DNA of 64,000 bases, from contig NZ_KZ679061.1 of NCBI RefSeq assembly GCF_003024195.1, positions 1-64,000 of the forward strand, given 5' to 3'. This DNA comes from Streptomyces dioscori (lineage in GTDB: Bacteria > Actinomycetota > Actinomycetes > Streptomycetales > Streptomycetaceae). This document shows positions 40,660 to 50,184 of this stretch, in pieces; position 1 is the first letter of the stretch, and every line of letters starts with the position of its first letter. The position numbers and the translations under genes are program-made. The notes under the pieces were generated by a model. That model saw only the letters and a program-made list of their open reading frames with translations. It was not told the origin of the DNA and did no database searches.

Positions 40660-43600
40660 GTGCAGGGACGTTTCAAGAGGGATGGCAGCGCTTCGGCGGA
40701 GCCGGAGCCGCAAGGCGGGACTGGCCCCAGGGCAGTCGGCTCCTCGCCCCAGCACGCCCAGAACCCGGGACCGGCGCAGGCCGGCAACAGCGGTGACCGC
40801 TCCTCGCGGCCCGGTGCGCCCAAGGGCGCCCAGGGCAAGGGCGGTCCGAACGCGGCGAACGGTGCTCCCGGCACCCCGGCACCCGCGCCGCCCAAGGCGA
40901 AGGGCCCCAGCGGCCCCGGCTCGCGCATAGCACTGCGTAACTGGCGCATCTCCACGCGTCTGGTCTCGCTGCTCGCGCTGCCCGTGGTCGCGGCCACCTC
41001 GCTGGGCGCGCTGCGCATCAGCGACACGATGGACGAGATCCAGCAGCTCGAAAACATGAAGCTGCTGACCGACATGACGAAGCAGGCGACCGAGCTCGCC
41101 GCGGCGCTCCAGACGGAGCGCGACAAGTCGGCCGGTCCGCTCGCCAACGGCACCAAGGCCAGCGACGTCACGATCAAGGGCCTCCGCGACAAGACGGACC
41201 GTGCGCGTGCCGCCTTCCTGGAAGGCACCCACGAGCTCGACGACGCGGACAACAACGAGAACCTCGACGGTGTACGCGACAACGTGGTGGCCATCGCCAC
41301 CCAGCTGAACACCCTCAACAAGGTCCGTAACAACGCCTTCCAGGACGAGGACAACTCGTCCCAGTCGGTGGAGGCGTACCACCGCCTCATCGAGCAGCTG
41401 CTCGGTCTCTCCCAGGACATGGCCGAGGCGACCAGCAACCCGGAGATGATCCAGCGCACGCGCGCCCTGGCGGCGTTCTCCACCGCCAAGGAGTACGCGT
41501 CGGTCCAGCGCGCGATCATCGCGGCGGCCCTGCCCTCCACGAACAAGACGTTCGGTGAGCTCTCCCCGAACGACCGGCAGTACGGCCTCTCCGCCTTCGA
41601 GAACCAGAAGTTCGAACTCACGAGCTTCGCCAACATCTACGAGGGCAACGCCGACCAGCTCACCAAGCCGCTCGACGAGCCGAGCCCGACCATCAAGGAC
41701 GCCGACGGTTATCTGTCGCGCGTCCTGCAGCGCAACAACGGTCTGCAGCTGCAGGCCAAGCGCTCGTACCTGGACTGGGTGGACGCCGACTCCGCCAAGA
41801 TCCTGGAGATGTCGAAGATCGAGCTGACGCTCCTCAACCAGATGGAGCAGAAGGCCCGCGAGCTGCGCAACGAGGCCGAGCAGGAAGCGATCATCTCCGG
41901 TGCGCTGATCCTGCTGGTGCTCGGTGTGTCGCTGGTCGGCGCCTTCGTGGTGGCCCGCTCGATGATCCGCTCGCTGCGCCGGCTGCAGGACACCGCGACG
42001 AAGGTCGCCCAGGACCGGCTGCCCGAGCTCGTCAAGCAGCTCTCCGAGTCCGACCCGCAGGACGTCGACACGTCCGTCGAGTCGGTCGGTGTGCACTCCA
42101 AGGACGAGATCGGCCAGGTGGCCGCGGCCTTCGACGACGTGCACCGCGAGGCCGTACGACTCGCCGCCGAGCAGGCCCTCCTGCGAGGCAACGTCAACGC
42201 GATGTTCACCAACCTCTCGCGCCGTTCGCAGGGCCTCATCCAGCGTCAGCTCTCGCTCATCTCCGAACTGGAGTCCCGCGAGGCCGACCCGGACCAGCTG
42301 TCCTCCCTGTTCAAGCTCGACCACCTCGCGACCCGCATGCGCCGTAACGGTGAGAACCTCCTGGTCCTCGCCGGTGAGGAACCCGGCCGACGCTGGACCC
42401 GCCCGGTCCCGCTGGTCGACGTGCTCCGCGCCGCCGCGTCCGAGGTGGAGCAGTACGAGCGCATCGAACTCTCCTCGGTGCCCACCACCGAGGTCGCCGG
42501 CCGCGTGGTCAACGACCTCGTGCACCTGCTCGCCGAGCTGCTGGAGAACGCCACGTCGTTCTCCTCCCCGCAGACCAAGGTCAAGGTCACCGGTCACGCG
42601 CTGCCCGACGGCCGCGTACTGATCGAGATCCACGACACCGGCATCGGCCTCTCGCCCGAGGACCTCGCGGCGATCAACGAGCGGCTCGCCTCGCCGCCCA
42701 CCGTGGACGTCTCGGTCTCGCGCCGCATGGGTCTGTTCGTGGTCGGCCGGCTGTCGCAGCGGCACGGCATCCGCATCCAGCTCCGCCCGTCCGACTCCGG
42801 TGGTACGACCGCGCTGGTCATGCTGCCGGTCGACGTCGCCCAGGGCGGCAAGAAGGTTCCGGGCAACAAGCAGGGCCAGGGCGCTCCCGCCGTCGGCGGT
42901 CCGGCGGCGGCGCAGGCCGCGGCCGGTGTCGCGGCGGCCCGCCGGGGCGGTGCCGGCAGCGGTCCCGCTCTCGGCGCGGGTGCGCAGGGACAGGGCAACG
43001 GTCAGGGCAACGGCGGCCGGCTGAACCCGCCGCCGCAGCGTGGCCAGGTCGGAGCGGGTTCCGCGCCGCGGGCCGCACTGCCCAGGCCCGAGGCGGGCGG
43101 CCGTCCGGGTGGACCGGGTGCGCAGGGCGGAAACCGCAACCAGCAGTCTCCGCAGCAGCCCCCGTATCCCCCGCAGGGCAGGCCGGCACCCGCGGGCGCC
43201 GGTGCCCAGCAGAGCTTCAACGGCTTCGGGAACAACTCCGGCGGCCAGCAGGACCTGTTCGGCGGCAACCGCCAGGACACCATGGGCGGCAACCGCGGCC
43301 CCGGTTCCGGGCAGCAGCCCCAGCAGCGGCCCGCCGGCAACGGCGACCAGGGCCGTCGCCCCCAGCAGCAGTCTCCGCAGCTGCCGCCCCGCGGCGGCCC
43401 GCGCGCCGAGCTGCCGGGCGGCAACCCGCAGCCGCGGGTGCCCAGCTGGAGCGACGACAACGCGCAGCCGCCGGTGCCGCGTTCCGCGCAGGACGCCCCG
43501 CGCGGCCACGAGGAGCCGGACGTCACCTCGCAGATGCCGCGGATCGACGACCGGCAGGCCGGACCCGCGTCCACCGCCGAGTTCCAGCGGCCCGATTACG

Positions 43601-44478
43601 ACGCCCCGCGTCCCGGCGCGAACGCGCCGCAGGACAACGGACAGTTCGTCCGCACGGACGTGTTCGGTGCGCCGAACCACTCCGGTGCGGGGCACAACCC
43701 GCAGGCGGGCGGCCAGTACAACCGCCAGGACCCGGCGCAGTACGCCCCGAACGGGTACGACACCGGGACCAACGGCAACGGCCAGTACGCGGCGCCCGCC
43801 CAGCAGGACACCGGGCAGTACCCGGCGCAGGGCTACGGCGAGCGGCAGGACGGTGGCACCGGTCAGTTCGAGCGGCCGGCCAACGGCAACCGCCCGCCGC
43901 AGCAGCGCCCGCAGGCGCGCCGCCGCCCCGCGCTCCCCCCGGAGCCGGACAACAGGACCGCTCCTCAGCGGCCCGACGAGGTGCGGGGGCCGAACGACGG
44001 CTGGGAACTGCCGCCGGCGACGAGTCCCGGCGACGGACGTACACCGCTGTACGACACCCTGGAAACCAACTGGTTCAACCAGGCTCAGGGCGGCGACGGC
44101 GCCCAGAACGAGCAGACGCCGCAGCAGCCCGTACAGGCTCCCGCGGCCCCGCAGCGTCCGGCACCCGCCGGCGCTTCCGCCTCTTCCTGGCGGACCACTC
44201 CCAATGACGAACTCGGCCGTCAGGCCGAGCGGGTACGCCAGCCCTCCGCGGGTGGCGTGACCGTCTCGGGTCTGCCGCGCCGGGTCCCCCGCGCGAACCT
44301 TGTCGCGGGAACGGCTCAGCAGCAGCAACAGCACCAAACCGGTCCGCAGGTCTCGCGTGCGCCCGATGACGTACGTGGACGGCTGACCAATCTTCGTAGG
44401 GGCATTCAGCAGGGGCGCCAGGCCGGTACCGGCCAGACCGGCAGCTTCCCCAGCCCCACTCACCAGCAGGAGCGTTAG
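40660..44478 (+). CDS. cvnA: Conservon sensor histidine kinase-like protein CvnA (first copy)
   Basis: 1272 residues. A Gly/Pro/Ala-rich N terminus, TM1 (LVSLLALPVVAATSLGALRI), an extracellular nitrate/nitrite-sensing-type helical domain, TM2 (ALILLVLGVSLVGAFVVA), a HAMP-like linker, then a HATPase domain with LAELLENATSFSSPQ (N box), IHDTGIGLSPEDL (G1) and SRRMGLFVVGRLSQRHGI. No classical HisKA phosphoacceptor is seen. A 500-residue Gln/Gly/Pro-rich tail ends in a conserved motif GLPRRVPRANLV. CvnA receives an external signal and works with CvnB-D. GTG 40660 chosen by comparison with family N termini (QGRFKRDGSA). Confidence 0.85.
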   Translation: MQGRFKRDGSASAEPEPQGGTGPRAVGSSPQHAQNPGPAQAGNSGDRSSRPGAPKGAQGKGGPNAANGAPGTPAPAPPKAKGPSGPGSRIALRNWRISTRLVSLLALPVVAATSLGALRISDTMDEIQQLENMKLLTDMTKQATELAAALQTERDKSAGPLANGTKASDVTIKGLRDKTDRARAAFLEGTHELDDADNNENLDGVRDNVVAIATQLNTLNKVRNNAFQDEDNSSQSVEAYHRLIEQLLGLSQDMAEATSNPEMIQRTRALAAFSTAKEYASVQRAIIAAALPSTNKTFGELSPNDRQYGLSAFENQKFELTSFANIYEGNADQLTKPLDEPSPTIKDADGYLSRVLQRNNGLQLQAKRSYLDWVDADSAKILEMSKIELTLLNQMEQKARELRNEAEQEAIISGALILLVLGVSLVGAFVVARSMIRSLRRLQDTATKVAQDRLPELVKQLSESDPQDVDTSVESVGVHSKDEIGQVAAAFDDVHREAVRLAAEQALLRGNVNAMFTNLSRRSQGLIQRQLSLISELESREADPDQLSSLFKLDHLATRMRRNGENLLVLAGEEPGRRWTRPVPLVDVLRAAASEVEQYERIELSSVPTTEVAGRVVNDLVHLLAELLENATSFSSPQTKVKVTGHALPDGRVLIEIHDTGIGLSPEDLAAINERLASPPTVDVSVSRRMGLFVVGRLSQRHGIRIQLRPSDSGGTTALVMLPVDVAQGGKKVPGNKQGQGAPAVGGPAAAQAAAGVAAARRGGAGSGPALGAGAQGQGNGQGNGGRLNPPPQRGQVGAGSAPRAALPRPEAGGRPGGPGAQGGNRNQQSPQQPPYPPQGRPAPAGAGAQQSFNGFGNNSGGQQDLFGGNRQDTMGGNRGPGSGQQPQQRPAGNGDQGRRPQQQSPQLPPRGGPRAELPGGNPQPRVPSWSDDNAQPPVPRSAQDAPRGHEEPDVTSQMPRIDDRQAGPASTAEFQRPDYDAPRPGANAPQDNGQFVRTDVFGAPNHSGAGHNPQAGGQYNRQDPAQYAPNGYDTGTNGNGQYAAPAQQDTGQYPAQGYGERQDGGTGQFERPANGNRPPQQRPQARRRPALPPEPDNRTAPQRPDEVRGPNDGWELPPATSPGDGRTPLYDTLETNWFNQAQGGDGAQNEQTPQQPVQAPAAPQRPAPAGASASSWRTTPNDELGRQAERVRQPSAGGVTVSGLPRRVPRANLVAGTAQQQQQHQTGPQVSRAPDDVRGRLTNLRRGIQQGRQAGTGQTGSFPSPTHQQER

Positions 44479-44901
44479 TTGAGCCAGATGAGCCAGGCGG
44501 CACAGAACCTCAACTGGTTGATCACCAACTTCGTTGACAACACCCCCGGGGTGTCCCACACCGTCGTCGTTTCCGCCGACGGACTCCTTCTGGCAATGTC
44601 CGAGGGCTTCCCGCGCGACCGCGCCGACCAGCTCGCGGCCGTTGCCTCCGGACTCACGTCCCTGACCGCCGGCGCCTCCCGCATCTTCGAGGGCGGCACG
44701 GTGGCCCAGACGGTCGTCGAGATGGAACGGGGTTTCCTCTTCCTCATGTCCATCTCGGACGGGTCCTCCCTCGCGGTCCTCTCCCACCCGGACTGCGACA
44801 TCGGCCTCGTCGGATACGAGATGGCTCTGCTTGTGGACCGTGCGGGCGCAGTGCTCACACCGGATCTGCGGGCGGAGCTCCAGGGCAGCCTGCTCCACTA
44901 G
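44479..44901 (+). CDS. cvnB: Roadblock/LC7 protein CvnB (first copy)
   Basis: 140 residues, MglB-like roadblock fold (NLNWLITNFVDNTPGVSHTV, VEMERGFLFLMSISDGSSLA). In conservons it bridges the sensor CvnA and the GTPase CvnD, likely as a GTPase-activating or scaffold protein. The TTG at 44479 directly follows the cvnA stop and has AGGAG at 6-nt spacing; ATG 44488 lacks a well-spaced ribosome site. Confidence 0.92.
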   Translation: MSQMSQAAQNLNWLITNFVDNTPGVSHTVVVSADGLLLAMSEGFPRDRADQLAAVASGLTSLTAGASRIFEGGTVAQTVVEMERGFLFLMSISDGSSLAVLSHPDCDIGLVGYEMALLVDRAGAVLTPDLRAELQGSLLH

Positions 44902-45003
44902 CAAGGTTCTACCGAATACAGGAAAAACCGTCCGGCCGCCCTCCCCCCACCGGCCCCGTCAGACGGCACGACTGACCGACTTGCTGTCCCGCCCGGAGGA
45001 TCC

Positions 45004-45402
45004 ATGACCCCGCCCACCGCTTCTCATGATCCGTACGCTCATTCGTACGAGGATGAGGGCGACCAGCCGCTGGTACGTCCGTACGCGATGACCGGCGGCC
45101 GGACCCGGCCGCGCTACCAGCTCGCCATAGAGGCACTGATCAGCACCACGGCCGATCCGGCAGCGCTCATGGGGCTGCTCCCCGAGCACCAGCGGATCTG
45201 CCACCTCTGCCGTGAAGTCAAGTCGGTGGCCGAGGTCTCGGCTCTGCTCTCCATGCCCCTGGGCGTGGCACGGATTCTTGTCGCGGACCTCGCGGAGGCC
45301 GGACTCGTCGCGATCCACCAGCCTGGTGGCGACGAGAGCAACGGTGGCGCTCCGGCCGTGACACTGCTCGAAAGGGTGCTCAGTGGACTTCGCAAGCTCT
45401 GA
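45004..45402 (+). CDS. cvnC: DUF742 protein CvnC (first copy)
   Basis: 132 residues; a short disordered N terminus then the DUF742 winged-helix-like core LVRPYAMTGGRTRPRYQLAI, EHQRICHLCREVKSVAEVSA and GVARILVADLAEAGLVAIHQ. No DNA-binding proof; in conservons it forms part of the CvnA-D membrane complex. ATG 45004 after GGAGGATCC. Overlaps cvnD by 20 bp. Confidence 0.92.
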   Translation: MTPPTASHDPYAHSYEDEGDQPLVRPYAMTGGRTRPRYQLAIEALISTTADPAALMGLLPEHQRICHLCREVKSVAEVSALLSMPLGVARILVADLAEAGLVAIHQPGGDESNGGAPAVTLLERVLSGLRKL

Positions 45403-45958
45403 CGGAGGGCGGGCGACCACCTCCGCAAAGATCGTAGTGGCGGGTGGTTTCGGCGTCGGCAAGACCACGTTCGTGGGTGCCGTCTCCGAGATCAACCCGC
45501 TGCGCACCGAGGCCGTGATGACGTCCGCGAGCGCCGGCATCGACGACCTCACGCACACCGGGGACAAGACCACCACGACGGTGGCCATGGACTTCGGCCG
45601 TATCACCCTGGACCAGGACCTGATCCTGTACCTCTTCGGTACACCGGGTCAGGACCGCTTCTGGTTCATGTGGGACGACCTGGTACGCGGCGCGATCGGC
45701 GCCGTCGTCCTGGTCGACACCCGGCGCCTGGCCGACTGCTTCCCGGCGGTCGACTACTTCGAGAACAGCGGACTGCCGTTCGTCATCGCCCTCAACGGCT
45801 TCGACGGACACCAGCCCTACACTCCCGAAGAGGTTCGCGAGGCTCTGCAGATCGGGCCCGACGCCCCGATCATCACGACGGACGCCCGCCATCGTTCGGA
45901 CGCCAAGAGTGCTCTGATCACGCTCGTCGAGCACGCCCTGATGGCGCGCCTGCGGTAG
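45383..45958 (+). CDS. cvnD: Ras-like GTPase CvnD (first copy)
   Basis: 191 residues, MglA-like small GTPase: P loop GGFGVGKTTFVG, switch region TTVAMDFGRI, FGTPGQDRFWFMWDDL (G3), and LNGFDG where the usual NKxD is NGFD. Acts as the switch of the conservon. GTG start inside the cvnC 3' end. Confidence 0.93.
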   Translation: MDFASSDGGRATTSAKIVVAGGFGVGKTTFVGAVSEINPLRTEAVMTSASAGIDDLTHTGDKTTTTVAMDFGRITLDQDLILYLFGTPGQDRFWFMWDDLVRGAIGAVVLVDTRRLADCFPAVDYFENSGLPFVIALNGFDGHQPYTPEEVREALQIGPDAPIITTDARHRSDAKSALITLVEHALMARLR

Positions 45959-46054
45959 GGCCCGCCCTGCGGATGGCGTCCTGGGAGGCTCGGCATTCAA
46001 GTAGGCAACGCCGTACGAAAGTTGTCGTAGACGCATTGGAGCCGGCTGTGTCGT

Positions 46055-46083
46055 TTGACACGGTCGGCCTCAGTGTTCATAAC
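46055..46083 (+). promoter_or_regulatory. Near-consensus promoter between the two conservons
   Basis: TTGACA (46055-46060), 17 bp, CATAAC (46078-46083). A perfect -35 box is rare in this GC-rich genome. The predicted start near 46090 lies upstream of the terminator at 46151-46172. Confidence 0.6.
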
Positions 46084-46089
46084 GTTTCG

Positions 46090-46180
46090 ACAGAGATATC
46101 GAGTGGTGCCGCCACGCGACGCGGTCGTCTGATGCCGCTGTGCTCACAAAAGCCCCGCCTTTTGGCGGGGCTCGTTCTTT
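46090..46180 (+). ncRNA. Candidate small RNA of about 90 nt
   Basis: Promoter at 46055-46083 and intrinsic terminator ending near 46180 delimit a short transcript with no reading frame of note. Alternatively it is a premature-termination leader of the second cvnA. Expression is not demonstrated. Confidence 0.4.
46151..46180 (+). terminator. Intrinsic terminator between the conservons
   Basis: AGCCCCGCC, loop TTTT, GGCGGGGCT (46151-46159, 46164-46172) followed by CGTTCTTT and preceded by CAAAA. Nine-bp perfect stem. Confidence 0.85.
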
Positions 46181-46341
46181 ATGTTCCGTTTTATCTGCGG
46201 TTCACGTCACCCGGAATCTTCGGTTCCGAGTGTTTGGACGAGCACACACTGACGTGCTGGAATGCCAGAACTGCCCAGTAGTAAGGGCCGGAAGACACAC
46301 GCGGCACGACGAAGGTGCCGAGCCGAGAGGTTGTTGGTCGA

Positions 46342-49300
46342 GTGAGGCGAAGCAAGAACGGTCCCGAGCCGTCGGCACGGGGCAACTTCACCCCGCCGCC
46401 GCGCGGAGCGGCACCCGCACATGTGCCCGGCTCGGAGCCGACGGCCGCACCCCCGCCCAGCGGGGGCCGTCTGTCTCCGCGTAACTGGCGCGTACCGACC
46501 AGACTGAATGCCATCCTGCTCATACCCGTGGTGGTCGGCCTCGTCATGGGCGGCTTCCAGGTGAAGAGCTCGATCGACACCTGGCAGGAGGCCGAGGACG
46601 CGGAGAGCACCGCGCGCCTGGTCCGCGCCGCCCTCACCTACGGCGACAAGCTGTACGCCGAACGCGACATCACGGCCGCCCCCCTCCTGGAGGGCAAGGG
46701 CGAGAAGGACGCGACCGTCGTCGAGGCCCGCAGCGAGACGAACGCGGCGGCCGTCGCCTTCAACGAGGCCGCCAAGAACATGCCGGCCAAGGCCGGACTC
46801 GAACGCCGCCTCGCGATCTTCCGCAAGCAGGAGCCCAAGCTCGCCGCCCTGCGCGCGGCCGCGTACACCTCGAAGCTCAAGGGCGTGGAGACCGAAGAGG
46901 GTTACGTCGAGATCCAGCACCCGCTGATGGAGTTCGCCAACGAACTCGGTCTGGGCACCGGAAACATCACCAGCTACGGCCGTACGGTCTACGCGATCTC
47001 CCTCTCCAAGGCCGCTCTCTCGCTCCAGCGCTCCATCGGCACCCATCTGCTGATCAAGCCGGGGCCCTCCGAGGAGAGCCTGGCCAAGCAGCGCGTCGCC
47101 CTCACCTCGTACGCCTACCTCGAAGGCATCGCCATCGAGGAGTACATCGGTGGTGGTACGGAAAGCGACGCCGCCAAGCTGGAGCAGGCCAAGAAGCAGA
47201 TCCAGACAGACGGCGCGGCGCAGGCCAAGGAGGCCGCGGAGACCGCCGCGGCCCGTGGGCAGACGTATGTCCCGCCGCCGTCCGGCGACACCGCCATGGT
47301 CAGCGGTATCGGCACGCTCGCGACGACCGACGCCAGTGCGCGGGTCGCGCTCGCCGACAAGGGCATCACCGCGCAGAACTGGTGGGCGGTCAACACCGCC
47401 AAGTACAACGCCTACCGCACCATCGAGGCGGACCTCGGCGACAAGGCCGTGTCCGAGGCCTCGACCATCGCCTCCGACGCCAAGCGCGACGCCTTCATCA
47501 CCGGTGCCGCCGTCGTCATCGCCCTGCTCGCCGCGTTCATCCTGGCCGGCATGGTGGCCCGCCAGATGAGCCGCTCGATGCGCCAGCTGCGCAACGCCGC
47601 CTTCGGAGTGGCCGAACAGCGCCTGCCGATGCTCGTCGACCAGCTCTCGCGCACCGACCCGGGCCGGGTGGACACCCGTGTCCAGCCCATCCCGATCAAC
47701 ACCACGGACGAGATCGGCGAAGTCGCCCGCGCCTTCGACCAGGTCCACCGCGAGGCCGTACGACTGGCCGCCGAGCAGGCCCTCCTGCGCGGCAACATCA
47801 ACGCGATCTTCACCAACCTGTCGCGCCGCAACCAGTCCCTGATCGAGGGCCAGCTGACCCTCATCACCGACCTGGAGAACAACGAGGCCGACCCGGACCA
47901 GCTGGAGAACCTCTTCCGCCTGGACCACCTGGCCACCCGTATGCGCCGCAACGGCGAGAACCTCCTGGTCCTCGCGGGCGAGGAGCCCGGCCGCCGCTGG
48001 GACCAGCCGGTCCCGCTGGTCGACGTGCTGCGCGCCGCCTCCTCCGAGGTGGAGCAGTACGAGCGCATCGAGCTGTCCGGTGTCCCGGAGGCCGAGATCC
48101 ACGGCCGTGCCGTGACCGACCTCGTGCACCTGCTCGCCGAGCTCCTGGAGAACGCCACCACGTTCTCCTCCCCGCAGACCAAGGTCCGCGTCACCGCGAC
48201 CCGCCTGCCCGACGGCCGCATCATGGTCGAGATCCACGACAAGGGCATCGGCCTCACCGCCGAGGACTTCGCGGACATCAACCACAAGCTGGCCAACCCG
48301 CCGACCGTGGACGCCGCGATCTCCCAGCGCATGGGCCTCTTCGTGGTCGGCCGGCTGTCCGACCGGCACGGCATCCGCGTCCAGCTGCGCCCCTCGGGCG
48401 AGCAGGCCGGCACGACCTCGCTCGTCATGCTCCCCGACGCCATCACCCACGGTGGGGGCGGCGACTACCAGGTGCAGCGCGACGACTTCACGGTCTCGCA
48501 GATCATCCCGGAGCCCGAGCAGCAGCCGCAGCCGCCCTTCGGCGGCGAGGAGTTCCAGAGCGCCCAGCCGGCCCTGCGCACGGCGGCCGAACTGGGCTTC
48601 GACGACAGCCGCTACAACCCCGAGGTCCCCGACGACATACGCGAGCTGGACCCGGTGGGCCGCTCGCTCATGCGTGAGGAGCGCCGCGCGGCCCTGGAGG
48701 CCCAGACGCACGGCCCCGACGGCGAGGCTCCTTCCTTCCAGGGCGAGTTCGACCCGCAGCAGGCCTACGACAACGGTGGCCAGGGGTACGAGAACGGGCA
48801 GCCCGCGTTCGACGACACGTCGGCCGCGTACACCGAGACGCCCGCGTACACCGACGCTCCCGCCTACGACCAGCAGACGTCGTACGAGGGACAGCAGCAG
48901 ACGTCGTACGACGAGACGTACTTCCCGCAGGTCCCGCAGGCCGGCGGGTACCAGGAAGGCACCTACGCGGAGCCGGGCCAGGACGAGCAGCAGCCGGACC
49001 CGGCCGCCGGGCAGGACGCGTTCCCGCCCTTCCAGGAGCAGCCGTACCAGGACGACTGGCCGCAGCAGGACGCGTACCAGAACGGCTTCCCCGCCGAGTA
49101 CGCTCCGCAGGCCGAGTCCTCGCAGACCGCTGAGGCGGCCGAGCAGGACAGCGTAGGCTTCGATGCTCCGGGACCGGTCCCCTCCAGCGCCCCCGAGCTC
49201 ACCGACGCCGGACTTCCGCGCCGCGGAACCACCGACGCCGGACTTCCCCGCCGCGGAGCCACCGCGGCCGGCAAGCAGTCCGTGGGCCAGGAGTCACCGG

Positions 49301-49668
49301 CGCCCTTCGCGAACAACGACAGCAACGGCGGCGGCAGCAGCAACGGCACCGGCGGCAAGGGCGACTGGCGGTCGAACAACGACCAGATGTGGCACCGGGC
49401 CGAAGCGCTGAAGCAGCCCAAGGCGGGCGGGGTCACCTCCTCCGGCCTGCCGCGGCGGGTACCCAAGGCCAATCTGGTCGAGGGCACCGCGGAATCGACC
49501 CCGCAGGGCGGCCCTCAGGTCTCCCGTGCTCCCGAGGAAGTCCGGGGCAGGCTGAGCAGCCTGCGACGGGGCGTGCAGCGGGGCCGAGACGCAACCAGTG
49601 AAACGAACGGTCAGGCCACCAGGAACCAGCACGGTGGCCCTGACAGCACCTACAACCAGGAGCGTTAG
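46342..49668 (+). CDS. cvnA: Conservon sensor histidine kinase-like protein CvnA (second copy)
   Basis: 1108 residues. RRSKNGPEPSARGNFTPPPR N terminus, TM1 (AILLIPVVVGLVMGGFQV), a nitrate/nitrite-sensing domain different in sequence from the first copy, TM2 (FITGAAVVIALLAAFILAGM), HAMP linker, HATPase with LLENATTFSSPQ, IHDKGIGLTAEDF, MGLFVVGRLSDRHG. Tail of about 400 residues rich in Gln, Glu, Tyr and Ala with repeats DAGLPRRGTT / DAGLPRRGAT, ending in the same GLPRRVPKANLV motif. GTG 46342 preferred over upstream starts by family comparison. Confidence 0.88.
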   Translation: MRRSKNGPEPSARGNFTPPPRGAAPAHVPGSEPTAAPPPSGGRLSPRNWRVPTRLNAILLIPVVVGLVMGGFQVKSSIDTWQEAEDAESTARLVRAALTYGDKLYAERDITAAPLLEGKGEKDATVVEARSETNAAAVAFNEAAKNMPAKAGLERRLAIFRKQEPKLAALRAAAYTSKLKGVETEEGYVEIQHPLMEFANELGLGTGNITSYGRTVYAISLSKAALSLQRSIGTHLLIKPGPSEESLAKQRVALTSYAYLEGIAIEEYIGGGTESDAAKLEQAKKQIQTDGAAQAKEAAETAAARGQTYVPPPSGDTAMVSGIGTLATTDASARVALADKGITAQNWWAVNTAKYNAYRTIEADLGDKAVSEASTIASDAKRDAFITGAAVVIALLAAFILAGMVARQMSRSMRQLRNAAFGVAEQRLPMLVDQLSRTDPGRVDTRVQPIPINTTDEIGEVARAFDQVHREAVRLAAEQALLRGNINAIFTNLSRRNQSLIEGQLTLITDLENNEADPDQLENLFRLDHLATRMRRNGENLLVLAGEEPGRRWDQPVPLVDVLRAASSEVEQYERIELSGVPEAEIHGRAVTDLVHLLAELLENATTFSSPQTKVRVTATRLPDGRIMVEIHDKGIGLTAEDFADINHKLANPPTVDAAISQRMGLFVVGRLSDRHGIRVQLRPSGEQAGTTSLVMLPDAITHGGGGDYQVQRDDFTVSQIIPEPEQQPQPPFGGEEFQSAQPALRTAAELGFDDSRYNPEVPDDIRELDPVGRSLMREERRAALEAQTHGPDGEAPSFQGEFDPQQAYDNGGQGYENGQPAFDDTSAAYTETPAYTDAPAYDQQTSYEGQQQTSYDETYFPQVPQAGGYQEGTYAEPGQDEQQPDPAAGQDAFPPFQEQPYQDDWPQQDAYQNGFPAEYAPQAESSQTAEAAEQDSVGFDAPGPVPSSAPELTDAGLPRRGTTDAGLPRRGATAAGKQSVGQESPAPFANNDSNGGGSSNGTGGKGDWRSNNDQMWHRAEALKQPKAGGVTSSGLPRRVPKANLVEGTAESTPQGGPQVSRAPEEVRGRLSSLRRGVQRGRDATSETNGQATRNQHGGPDSTYNQER

Positions 49669-49669
49669 T

Positions 49670-50092
49670 GTGAGCCCGATGAGCCAGGCGGCACAGAACC
49701 TGAACTGGTTGATCACCAACTTCGTGGACAACACCCCCGGGGTGTCCCACACCGTGGTGGTCTCCGCCGACGGACTCCTTCTGGCGATGTCCGAAGGGTT
49801 CCCGCGTGACCGCGCCGACCAGCTGGCGGCCGTCGCGTCGGGCCTGACCTCACTGACCGCGGGCGCGTCCCGCATCTTCGAGGGCGGGAGCGTGAATCAG
49901 ACGGTTGTGGAGATGGAGCGGGGATTCCTGTTCATCATGTCCATTTCCGACGGTTCCTCACTCGCCGTTCTCGCACATCCGGAAGCGGACATCGGTCTCG
50001 TTGGGTACGAGATGGCCCTTCTGGTCGACCGCGCCGGTACGGTCCTCACCCCGGATCTGCGTGCCGAGCTTCAGGGGAGCCTTCTCAACTAG
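49670..50092 (+). CDS. cvnB: Roadblock/LC7 protein CvnB (second copy)
   Basis: 140 residues, nearly identical to the first CvnB; most differences are at the N terminus and in the C-terminal helix. GTG 49670, 1 nt after the cvnA stop, with AGGAG at 7-nt spacing. Same role as above. Confidence 0.92.
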   Translation: MSPMSQAAQNLNWLITNFVDNTPGVSHTVVVSADGLLLAMSEGFPRDRADQLAAVASGLTSLTAGASRIFEGGSVNQTVVEMERGFLFIMSISDGSSLAVLAHPEADIGLVGYEMALLVDRAGTVLTPDLRAELQGSLLN

Positions 50093-50184
50093 CAGACAAG
50101 CGATGCGTTTTGGCGTCCCGTGGCCGTAAGGTTTCGGGACGCGGCTCCACATTGATGGGCCCGGCACATTCGGAGGAGGAGAAA

